Shown: positions 37,193-49,200 of the stretch, piece after piece
How positions within the stretch are numbered: position 1 is the stretch's first letter
How the letters are laid out: each line of letters opens with the position of its first letter
From: Larimichthys crocea
Lineage: Eukaryota > Chordata > Actinopteri > Sciaenidae
Direction of reading: 5' to 3'
DNA length: 64,000 nt
NCBI RefSeq assembly: GCF_000972845.2
Contig: NC_040018.1
Span: forward strand, 10,017,157-10,081,156
Made by a program: the position numbers and the translations under genes
Notes under the pieces: generated by a model
Databases searched by the model: none
What the model was told of the DNA's origin: nothing
What the model saw: only the letters and a program-made list of their open reading frames with translations

Positions 37193-39850
37193 CAGTGATG
37201 CATGCACATGCAGAGTTACAGCAACACCTACTGGTAGTAGATAATTTCTTCAGTGCTGATAAGGTGATGTATTCATGGGAAATCTTGCCACAAATAAAAT
37301 GAAATGCATTTTTTTTGCTGTCCGTGCTCAATGTTAGAGTTTTTCCTCTCAGATAAGATAATGCAAACTTTGACGGCTGCAAGTACAGGCATGCATTTGA
37401 TGGAGGCATTGTGCATAGTAAATGTTATTTTTATTCCAAATAACAAAACAGCTGGGAAAGCTGCATGTGTATCTATTAAGTCCAGATAATTGCATGACAG
37501 ACTTCTACCTCTTTTTAATATCAAATTAATTTAAATCAATCATTAATCTACTTGAGTTAAACTACTGCTGTATGTATTTTACTCTTATTGTGCCATGTGT
37601 ATTCAGTACATACAGTAGAGTTAAAGATACAGCCATACTTCTATTTTCAGCTCTTATTTACCCCTGAACAAACATAATAAACATGTGTCAGATCACATTA
37701 AGCACAGTGTTTGAATGAATCGTCACAGGACCGGTGATATTGTTTGCATCGATGTAGTTTGATGAGCTGCTTCTACTTGGGCTGATACTGACTAATCTTA
37801 TTCCTCATCTAATCAGCTGTAGATCAGCATGTGCAACAAACCCTCATTCCTGTAATAAAGATGATGAGCATCAATCGGTTTTCTCAAGTGCGCCACTCTT
37901 CAGTTTCAAGATCAATTAGCATCACATACGCCGGGGTGGTGGAGTACTATTTCCTTCAGTCTGGAGAGAGACACAAAAGACAGAGCTGAAGTGCAGAGCT
38001 CACATGAAGGTATTTACATCGAGGATAACTCAAAGCAAATATGCACTTTAAGGGAAAAGTTCTGTAAATTTCCCTCAGATTACAGCCTGTTGTTTTCAGA
38101 TCTGGGGGTGAAAAGGTTAAAGAGTGTCTATAGACGTGTCCTTGGTTGAATGTTTTGTGTGGCTAACTGCTTCAGTAAACATCAGAACTCTTATTTAACA
38201 CCTAACAAAAGTGAGCCAGAGGAATCAGGGTTGAAACAAAAAAAAACAAAAAAAGATAATCCCTATTGTTCTGTTGGTCTAATAATACAACCAGGTGGTG
38301 CAGGAAATTATCTTTTAATGCCACGGTTAAGCTAATAAGTTAAAAGTCTGTGAATATTATTGATTTATACACTGTTCTTTGTGCCCTTAATAGCCAAATT
38401 ATTACATTTTCTACAGTGTCCTACGCCTCTGCACCTCATTTTACTTTAAAATCCCATAGAGATACCGTAGCAACCCTTGGTCTTCATATAGCACACATTC
38501 TTGGGCATTTGGCAGGAAATTGAATTGGGGTTTGCATGCGCTGTAATACAAGATGAGATCTTCTCACCAGATTCTTATTATGTTTTTCTTTTAAATATGT
38601 AAAAAAAAAAAAAAGAAGAAAAAAAACTGCACCTGCACACAAAAACAATTTTCTCTTCATAGACATTTGCGGTTCATGTGTGAAAATGAAATTGTCACAG
38701 GCCATCCTTCATCACTTCAGTATAAGAGGCAAGCGAGTGAAGAGACGTGCCCTTGAAACACACTGTCATATTTTGCATACGGTATCAGGCGCGTGTTATC
38801 GTGACAGGCATGAGAGGCATGGAGAATGTGTGGATGAAATAAGTCAAGGAGATGTTTTACATGTCTGTATCTGCCTATACAGGCTATTTAAATGCTCGTC
38901 ATCCTCGGAAGTTAATGGGTTACATGAGTGACCGATTAACTCTCTTCAGCCAGAAGAGAGGGACCAAGCTCAGCAACGGCCACTCAGTGTGCACTGAACA
39001 ACAGCTGGATGGAGGCTGTTTGTCATTTTCACAAAAACTGAAGAGGGTTACTTAGGTTTAAAGTGGTCTTGTCTTTAAAAAAAAAAAACAGGTCACATTG
39101 CTGCAAAGGGGGACCTAAAGAACCAATAAACAGCATCCCAAAGAACCGTTATGAAGAAAAATAGAATATTACCAAAAGTGCTGCAAACTTCAAAGGTTCA
39201 GGATAAAGAGTTCTCAAGTGAAAGAACCAGTGTACAGCTGGTACTGAGGACTTTATTTCTGGGTTTATTGTAAAAACTCGAAGTGCTGTTACATTACAAG
39301 TATCTTAAAATGGGGTAGGACATCATGAGATGAGTAGTTTAAGGTATGGAAATAAATAAATTAAGGATTTAGGATTTCTGTACTATAATACTTCTTAAGT
39401 CTTTAGAACACTATCCAGACCACATCGAGGAATAAATTCTATGTTCTAAATGTAATCACGCAGTTTTTTTCTTTCTTTTTTATTCAGTTGATACTGAGAA
39501 CTAAGTTAAACCGGCTGACTGACTGAAGTTTTATTTTTATATTTATGTTATCCCTGCACCATAACTGTGTTTTTGAGCTATTGTTTTTGTCAGTCTTATT
39601 CTATCGTATCTGTATACTTCTATTTGAACTTGTTTACATTTCACTACAGCATTATCTCGCCTTGTGTAAAATGCACCAGAAATGTCTGAAAGGGTCAGGT
39701 GCGTCTCCTCTCTTGCCTGGTGTTCAGGTCACCCTGTGCGTCTCACACTGTCATACACCAGCAGGCCAGCAGAGGGTCGATGACTGACACTCTGCATGTC
39801 ATCTCTTTGAGTTTCACTTCACCTCACAAACTTTTGCTTGTAGTTTCAAA

Positions 39851-39885
39851 GTGGGCGGAGACCTTCCCTCAGCACTTTACCCAAT
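39851..39885 (+). promoter_or_regulatory. Candidate lmo7 core promoter elements
   Basis: A GTGGGCGGAG GC-box (39851-39860) and a CCAAT word (39881-39885) stand 345-380 bases upstream of the ATG. There is no TATA box nearby, as is common for broadly used promoters. The start site itself cannot be placed from sequence. Confidence 0.35.
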
Positions 39886-39980
39886 AAGCGGAACTCATCA
39901 GCGATGGGAAGTGTGTGGCAGAGGTGTGTGAGGAGTGTCCGGTGATAAACTGGACGTCAATTAGTGGAGAACTTTCACCG
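39886..39980 (+). other. lmo7: Candidate non-coding first exon of lmo7
   Basis: The stretch ends at TTTCACCG/GTGAGCAG, a good splice donor at 39981. An acceptor ending CTGCTCAG lies at 40209, shortly before the ATG, with a T-rich run and GCCATTAG just before it. A leader of two exons with a short 5' intron of about 230 bases is therefore likely. The left end is unknown. Confidence 0.35.
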
Positions 39981-40229
39981 GTGAGCAGCTGCACGCAGCA
40001 CAAGGTGACTGAACAAGCTGCTCCAGGCATTTGTTTAAAAATGTGTGTGTGTGTGCTTTTAGCATATTGCATGAGTTTCATCATGTTTGCTGACATTAAT
40101 TGAATTTATTGGATTAGTTAGGTGGTGGTTCATGTCGGGGTTGCTGTAATTAATTAGTTTAACAAAATGTTAACTGTTTTTGCTCTGCCATTAGATTTGC
40201 CTGCTCAGGAGACTTAAAAAAAAAAAAAG

Positions 40230-40298
40230 ATGGAGTGGCGCCAGCAGACCAGTGTCAGCTGTGCAGACGCATTCACCGAGGCTCAACGCTGGATTGAG
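40230..40298 (+). CDS. lmo7: lmo7 coding exon 1 (start codon)
   Basis: The exon reads MEWRQQTSVSC and then AFTEAQRWIE, which is the first helix of the CH domain; LIMCH1 has a similar AF-EAQ-WIE stretch here. It is phase 0 at the donor GAG/GTACAT. The ATG is preceded by an A13 run and has G at +4. A stop (TAA, 40214-40216) lies upstream in the same frame, so no earlier start in this exon is possible. Confidence 0.88.
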
Positions 40299-43200
40299 GT
40301 ACATGCTTTACTTTCACAATGTTTGTTTTTTTTTTCTACATCCTGTTTGAGCCAGACAGGTTAACCGCTTTAAGAAACAGGAAATGTTTATTAGTCAGTG
40401 GCAGTCATTTCAGCCCTGAGAGATCACTTGGCCATTGTTTTGCAAATGCAGATGATGCACATGAACACTCATAAACCTGAAGTGAGGCACCTTTTTTAGA
40501 CTTGTTTTTGAGTGCAAATGCAAAATCCATCTTGATAAGACACAGGTGAGAGTTTGCCTCCTGACACAGAGAACTCTTCTGTGGTTGTGCAGATAAAAAA
40601 AATAATAAAAAAAAGATTTGACTGCAGAGCTCGCAGCATGTCAGACGGAAATGCACATGGATGGAAAGCAGATAATTAGTGTGAAAGACATGAGAAGGTG
40701 CATGCTTTACAGTATGCGGGCTGTGCTTTCTATGCACTGACATGATGTGCTGGGTGGCTTGTTTTCATTAGTCATTTTGAGCTCTTTGCATACTTACTGT
40801 GGTCAATGTGACAGGATGCAGTTTTTGTAGCAATGCATTTTTCTATCCTGTTCTAGGTCACTCCTGTCCAAACACTGTGAAAGTTGTAATTCTTAAATCA
40901 TAAGCAACAAATACAACTTGTAGACCGCGGGCACTGAATGTTGACCAATTCTAAATGGAACCCATTAATGTCAATTTTGTCCGAGTGGATCATTATGAGA
41001 AAATTCTGTCCAGAGCTATCTTGGCAGAGAGCCCGTGCCAATTTTACCCGTCTATTTTCCTGCACTGACAGATGAAAGGATGGATGAACAGGCAGGAGGC
41101 CTGTGTGTCAGAAGCGAGTCGTGCTGCTTTTTAAGGGAATGGTGTCACAAACTCTCCCTCATGCCAAACAACACTGGGAATGTTTTGGCACCAACATTCA
41201 GTGTTACAGATTGCGCGATAATAAGCTTCCATATATTGAAGTGTCCGAAAATTGTTGCTGTTTATCATTAGCAGCAGTACCAGCAGCAATTACATGTAAA
41301 TGTTTCCTCATTGCCCACTGGACTGTAGAATAGATAATGGATTGGCCTCCTCTACATTTTGTGCAGTTCATTTAGTTTCTGGTGAAAGTAGCACAGTTTT
41401 TAAGCAGGTGTTTTACGACAGGTCGTCATCTCCTAAACAAGAGGAAATTATCTCCTAAATCCATTATCAGTTAATCTGCTAATTACACTCTGTTAGTCAT
41501 TTTACCTTTTTAAAATAGCTTGTTATAATGGCTATGCGCTCAAGGTGACATCCCCAAATGTCTTATTTTATCTGATCAACAGTCCAAAAAAGATGGTCGG
41601 TTTACTTTCATGTGTGACACTAAGGCCTTCATATCTTTATGTTTGAGAAGCTGGAAGGAGCAGATGTTTGTGATTTTTGCTTTAAAAATGCTGATTAATC
41701 AAATTTCACATTATTCTGTTGGCTACATGTTCTGACTGGATCACAGATAAGTTCAGTAAAGCTGCTTGTATTTGTAATAATTGCCTTTTTTTTAGATCTT
41801 GGAAACTAGTTTTTAAGGGTGTTTCAGTGTGTAGGGTTTAGTGACACAGAGTGGTGTAGACTGCAACACCGCAACGCATCTCCGTCTCCTTCCTAGCTTC
41901 AAGAGAAACTGCAGTGGCTACCAAACAGGCAAAAGGCCCTATTTAGAGCCAGTGTTTTTGTCCATTCTGGGTTACTGTATAAAGATGGTGGCTCAACTTC
42001 GTAGGTCCTGGGATCTTTAGATATAAAATCTCATTTTGAGGTAACAAAAACATGACAGTTCTTCAAAAAGGTTATGTCTGGGGCAACTGGACTGTTTGTA
42101 GATAGATGAAGACATTTCGCCTCTCATCCAAGAGGCTCCAAAAACTGAGGGAAACATCTTGGATGAGAGGCTAAACGTCTTTACAAATCTACAAACAGTC
42201 CAGTTGCCCCAGACTTAACCTTTTTGAAGAAAGATGACCTGGATGACTGAGAACCTTCACAGAATAACAATTCTTGTTTTCAGGCAATTAGACTCTGATG
42301 AAAACATAGTTATGCATATCATCTTTCATTTGTGCCATACTCTGTAAATAGAGCCCCCTAAATCTGACACAAAGGGCTTTCTAAGAACATATGGTTTGAA
42401 TGTGTTTTCATTGGGCGGATTGTTTATCGAAATCACTAATTAGAGTTTTGGTGCTATAGGGCGGACAGTATCTTGAACACATGATCGTGTTGTATTGTGT
42501 TTCCCTGGCACTGCGTTGTCTGTCTTTTGATTCGACTGAGAAGCATCCCCTCCATGCCTGGTGCCCAGTTCTTGCAAAAACGGACTGTGCCCATGGATTC
42601 CTGGGGGGACTAATTAGTGAGAAGAATAGCCTTTTGGGGCCCTCTGTTAGTTATGGAGCCGGACCTCAATAGCCCCATTTTTATGTCCTCATTACAAACC
42701 CCCTTTCCTTGTACTTGCTTCTGTCATGTAAAATCATTTAGCTTATGTTTTTATTCTTTGATGTGACTAAAAAACATATTTTTCATTGTTTGTGGGAATG
42801 CTTGTCCACATACATTTTAATGGCCCATAGTTTGGCTTTGTACTTTGTGATTATTTGTATAGAGATAATTGAATCCTTGTTTTTGTGCAGTCGTTGGAAG
42901 ACGCTCCATCTATTTAGGCTAAATCTAAATAGCACACAGCTCACTTAATGTGTTGACGATGGCTAAAGGGGAATGTTTGCATTGTTGACTGAAGATTTCT
43001 TAAAATTTATCTGGACCTTGTTTTCCTTGTTCTTGTCATCGCTTTTTTCCGTCCACTAACTGCCGCTGAACAGCTTTGTATCTTCACACCAGGAGTGCGT
43101 GAAGGAGCAGCACGACGTTCTACAGTCGAACCAAACCGTATGATTAAAACACTTATCGCTGCATCAAGCACACCGTAATTTACGAAACTTGTTGTTCTTG

Positions 43201-46200
43201 AATGCGATTTTCATTCTCTTGTTTTTCTCTCGAGTTTATAACTGCTGATCACCGACTCTGACAGATGTAGCCCGATGTTTACTTATTACTAGAGTCATTC
43301 TGAGGCAGTTTGCTGTGGTATTGGAGGACACAGTGGAGTCTGTAGCAAAGCATAGCAAAAGAAATGTGTAGTGCAAACATTTTCTATGATGGTTCATTAC
43401 ATCTTAAGACTTGCAATGATGCAGGTTGTTTTTAGAGGTGAAAAAATAAACATGTCAGCAGTTGAAATTGCATCTTTGTTTATACATTTTCCACATCATT
43501 GGCATTGCAAGTTATTTACTGGCTGACATTTATGCCTATACCAATATGCTAATAGACAGAGCTAATAACAAAAGCCTAATAAGGGTCAATATGTTTAACT
43601 ATGGTACAAAAACCTTTTTTTCAGTGGTCTGCTTGCATTTGCATACCATCAGCTCAAAGTTGTCACAGTACCTGAGCTTCCTACCTGTCAACTATTGTAG
43701 TAAAAATAACCTGTATATGTAGCAGCACATGCAAGTTTCAGGTAATGATCTGAAAATGTAGCTGTGAGCCGGAACTGTGTGGAAAAGTGTTCATGTTCTG
43801 CAGATGTGTATTTGAAAGCAACACACTTGGAAACTTGGAAGTATAAAATCTCCCCTCTCTCTCTAGGAAGTGACTGGAAAATCTTTTGGTTGCAACGACT
43901 TCCGTGCTGCATTAGAGAATGGGGTCCTGCTTTGCGAGTGAGTAATGATGCTTAAACTTTGTTTTTTTTTATGAAGTCGCACTTAAATTTAAGATAATTA
44001 AATTCTAAGCTAAATTACCTTGCAAACCCAAGAGAGCATGTAGACTAATTAGCTAGCTTAACTTCAGCAGCGGCCCTGAATCAGCTTTAAAAAATAAAAA
44101 ATAATAATAAGTAGTAATATCCAGGCCTGCTCTCTGGAGCGTCCTCTCTAAACATGCCTAGAATGAAGCTAAACAAAACATGCATTTTCATGTTAGTGTG
44201 TCATAAGCACATCTGAAACATCAGCTGACTTTTTTTTTTTACAACATCAGCTTGTAGCTACAAAAGAACACTGAGGACCACAGATAAGACTTGTGCAACA
44301 ATCTAGGCGAGTAGGTTAGCCTAGTTATCTTAAAGCGCTTGTTTTTTTTTGGTTTAAGATGCAAACAAGGGCTTCATAAGCATGTGTTGTATTTATTTAT
44401 TTATCATGTCAATAATGAGCCATTTGTGGGATGGGACCCTGATGATACAATACATATTGATCCTCACTGTTTGCTGACTTGTTCTCACTTACAGCTTGAT
44501 CAACCAGTTGAAACCTGGCATTATTAAGAGAGTAAACAGGCTTTCTACTCCCATCGCTGGCCTGGTGAGTCTTGTTATAGTTCTTGTGTATTGCAGGCAG
44601 AGTTTTTTTTCTTCAACATCAAACAATGTCAAAGAGCTCTATAAATAATTGTAATCTCAGATGTGGCGGTAAATACAGTAGAAACAATGTGGTTAAACTG
44701 TAGTTTACCTACATTGATTGACCCGATTGATCTGAAAACAGATGAGTGACTCAGAGCCTCGCTTCAAAGAGGTGGATAATCTGAGTTTACTTGATTTAAC
44801 AACCCCACTGCACCCCTGATTGTTATGTGATTGTCTGACAGTATTTAAAATGTGTCAGCGTGTCTGTTACCGACACAGAAGAAGCTGGCACCTGCCAGCC
44901 AGCCCGGAAGTTTTGACACATTGTGTGGTTTCCTGTTAAAGGCACAGAGAGTGTGTGTGTGTGTGTGTGTTACCATACTTTGGATGTTCATGAAACTGCA
45001 TTTGACTGCAACAAACCCAACTGCTGAATATGTAACGTTTTTATTTTTATTGGGCTGAAATGTATATGCAGATTTTTTTATTTTGGCTTCAGGCTGTGTT
45101 TCGATGGCTTCACACAAGCATAATTTCCAAAACTGCCAAAAGCAAGGGCAGGGAAAGATCAATTGCAATCCTCCCATCAGGGGCCAATAAAAAGACGGAG
45201 CCCAACGCTGGATGCAGGGGTTGATGCAGGGGTGTCAGATGCAGATGCAGCGCAGAGACAGCCGTTACTTTGACAGCCTAAAGTGTTGGTTTTACATGTT
45301 AAACAGAAGAAAATATATCCTGTGATACTCCAAAAGCATAACATATGTGTCTGTATTGATTTTTCTCCCCATCAGACAGCCATTTAGTTACAAACAGAAT
45401 AAATATCCTGTTTCTACATCTTTTTAAACCCTCATGGGTGATTAATCATGGTCAACACTTTGCTTCCTTTTTTAGTTTTGCTAAATTTGTTGCCTTTGCA
45501 CGGAGCTCTGGTTTCAAAATGTACATATCAGGATGAAAATGATTGATCGCTATGCATGAGCTCTGTGTATCAGACTCCCATCCAGCAGTTTTGTTTATTT
45601 GCCACTAGAGAATGCCAAAGCATTATCTGACTAACCCTCCCTATTTGAGAGAGCCCACATCTACAGTATGTTGCACCTGAAATAACTCCCATCATTTTCA
45701 AAAACAACATCTGAGCTAGCTGAATAATCCCGCCATCTGCTTAGTAGTAAAAGTATTCATTGGATTTGCTCAGATTTTAACTACTGCTCCCTAACTAGCT
45801 GCTAACATAGTTAGAAAGAGCAGGCTGTTGTTTTTAAAGGCAGTGCTTAATTGACTTCCCTCAGTTAATGTTTATTGGCCACAGAAGATAAAATGTGTTA
45901 GTAATCCCAGCCTTAGTGGTGATGCATTTGAGAACAGGAGTTGTTTTGCTCCTCTGGACTGTGTGAAGTTGATGGCGGCATTTAGCAAGCTGACCTGACA
46001 TTAACCGAACCCAAACAGCATCACCATCATCCTCGACAAGCTCTTGTGATACTCCAGTTTTCTACACGCTCTTATGTACATATTTTATGAATCTCCAGGA
46101 TAACGTGAATGTATTCCTCAAAGCCTGTGGGAAGCTGGGACTGAATGTATCGCAGCTGTTTCATCCAGGAGACCTGCAGGACCTGTCCACTCGTGCAACA

Positions 46201-49200
46201 CTCAGGTACAGACGTGCATGTGTGCGACTGTCCAAAAACTGCAGCTGCTCATGTCTGCGCAGCAAGCACACGTTGAGCTATGAAGTTCAACTATAGAGAT
46301 GTTCCGACAGCATGTTTTTTCTTCCCGATACTGTGTCTGATACCTTTTACATATCAGCCGATACCAAGTATCATTCAGTACAAGTATGTTAAAGAATTTA
46401 GAATTTTTAATCTTTTACTTGTAACACCTTTATGATTGCAGGTGTTATTGTATAGCCTGGCTCGGGTCAAACATGAACAAATACAAACAGAAAAGGGACA
46501 TCATAAAACTTTATTTTATTATCTAGTTTGTCAGTCAAACTACTAACATTTACCTGAGTCCGGATCATTTTACATTACCTGAAATCCATTCTTCTTCGTC
46601 TCTCTAAAACAGTAGTAGACCAATGAGGGTATAAAGAATGGACAGCATGTGTGACTTCACCCATGAGTTTCTGAAGAGCCGTTTTAAAGCTCAGATTGTA
46701 GTGGCTCTGGCTGACCACTGTCATGTTCCTGTCCCGGCTAATCCAAAAATCAACAAAGACATGGATTATCGGTTTACCTGAGGGTGAGCCAAATGACACC
46801 TCGGTGCTCAAATAAACCATCTGTAATGGCAACAGTAACCTGTCAAGCTTCTAATTCTGCATAACTTTAAGCCTTAATCTAATTTGAAGTGGTGAGTTAA
46901 ATAGAAATGCAGACTGTGTACAGTTGTCATGAACGGAGAAGCCTCAAGTGGCTGTTTGATGAACTGCAGTTTTTCGGCACTTCTGCATTGGCTTCACTTT
47001 GTAGCCATGGAGGTTGCTGCTTGGACGTGACCTGCCCAACTTGTAATTGTTGCCTCTGTTGGTTGGTGTTGGGGTGAGAATATCAGGTTAAGTTAATCAG
47101 TCAGAGTAGAGTGGGTCATGACTTTGCCATCCTGGGTTAAACAAAGGTGAATGGGACACTGGTCTATTTTAGGGCTAATAAATGACATGGTATCAGTACA
47201 CTGACGCACATACTTGCCAATACCCGTTCCTGCATTTTAGACAGTATCAGAGGCATTTTCAATATTGGTGTCAGTATCGGAACAACTCTACTTACAAATA
47301 CCCTGCATAGTACATCCATAGTGTCTGAGATATGTCTTTATCATTGGCTGGCTTAACATTAAGTTATTTTATGGCGATACCTGTGCTGAAAAAAGGCTTA
47401 TAGCTTGAGTGCCACAAGCTGCTTTGCATTTATAAAGGTATGAGCTTTACCTGACAAGCTGCTGCTTTATACCAGCTGATGGCTTGTTCTCTATAAATTT
47501 TAATAAGTAGCTGATTAGTAGAGCGTTGCAAATGAGATGTCACCATATCTTTACAGTTCAAGTCATTACATTTCAGTGATGTCACTGCATGTGCTGTCAC
47601 AGTGTAAATTGCAGCATGAGGAGTATGTCTCATTTTCTGTCTTTGTTTTTTTTTATTTCAGGCGAGATGAGAGCAAGAGAAGACTGAAAAATGTAAGCTC
47701 AACCAGCATGACTGCTCCACTTATTCTCCTCCTCTGCTTTCTTCTATTATTTCATCATCATTTTATACATTTTCCTGATTCCCTTTCTTCCCTCCCATGT
47801 TTTAAAATCTTAAAGGTGTTTTTGTGCTGCTCCACTTAAACCCAGTAAAGACTCCTAACATGGGAGATGGTCAACATCCTGTTTATCAACCCAGTTACGA
47901 CATAGCATAGGGCTTCCAACACCCCAACAGGATCAAGGCTCGCAATGATAATGATGATCAACAGTGTTGATTGGAGCTCATCCCAATAATCAGTGTCATC
48001 AACCCCCAAATGGTCTTAGCCAAAATGTAGTCTTATGTTTTATCACGTATACTTTAACCTAGATCTGAATTCGTCACTCCGAACTATGATGAGAACGTGT
48101 GTGCCAACATGTGAGCGCTGTATGTGTACACGCTTGTGTGCACTGCTGGTATTTTACATGTTTCATGAGGTGGTTTGGTTATCTGGGGGAGCTTCATTTG
48201 AATCGCACAATAGCTGACAACACAGAGCCAGTAATGAGGCTGTTTGTCAGAGCGCCCTTTCTTTGCAACGGGTGTTGCATTTTTCTTGTAATTAACCAAT
48301 TAGGGTCAATTTGCTTTGCTTCTTTTGAGTTTAGCAGTTTTCAGGCAGGACTTCAACCAGATAACACAAATATGTCACTGTTTTTACATGCAGAAGTGAT
48401 GCAATGTGGAATGATGCTGACATGGTTTGCAGGACTCAAAAACTGAGAATGACTTTCTTTATTTGGAGATGTTTTATAAGCTTGTTTAGCTTAATCATTG
48501 CAGCCATTTAAAATATTTACTTTTACAGTTCATGAAACCCTGTGAAGGATAAAAATACTTTGCATACTGCATTTTTAAATGTCTTCTTTAGGACAAACCT
48601 ATCACAGTTTCTTCCTTCCTATTTTAACACATGGTTATCCATCTGTATCACCGAGGCAAATGACGGTGTAAAGGTCATTTACGGTATTTATCATTTTCAC
48701 TGCGACAAAGCTGCACAATTCACTAATATTTCTGTTGCTGCAGCAAAATGTGTGCTAATGATCAGTGTTCTTATTATGATTTTTATTTCTATATAAAGCA
48801 TGAACCATTGCTAAGTAAAATCATACGTGGCAAATAATGCCATTTAAATAAGGTTAACCCGCGATGACCTGTTGCATGCAGTGTAATCATTTTCTTGGCA
48901 TGATGGTTTTGGAAAATAATGAACACATCCCATCCTCGCACTTAAAGCTGACAGTCTGACCTCACTGCTGTGTGTGTGTGTGTTTTTCACAGGTTGTACA
49001 AATGAGAGAAAAATAAAAGTAATGTTATGGGCATTAATGGCTTCAACATCCTTATATAGCTGAGAGCTTTACTTATTTAAGAAAACTTCATATTATAGTG
49101 GGTCTGTACATCATTAGTGCTGAAAAATCAGTAAGTAACCCTAAATTGAGTTATTTCTAGTCTACAGTGACACTGATTGCCGGAACTCCGATCATTTTTT

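Larger units (their letters stand above)
33640..39840. other. Gene-free stretch upstream of lmo7
   Basis: No supported exon chain is seen on either strand. The stretch includes an (ATT)n run (35408-35430), a C-rich tract (37159-37192) and A-runs at about 38600-38615 and 39078-39090. Regulatory elements for lmo7 may lie here, but none can be told from sequence alone. Confidence 0.5.

Noticed and set aside
48099..48446. 115-codon frame in lmo7 intron 5
   Set aside because: It has no domain and no matching splice sites in phase with exons 5 and 6.
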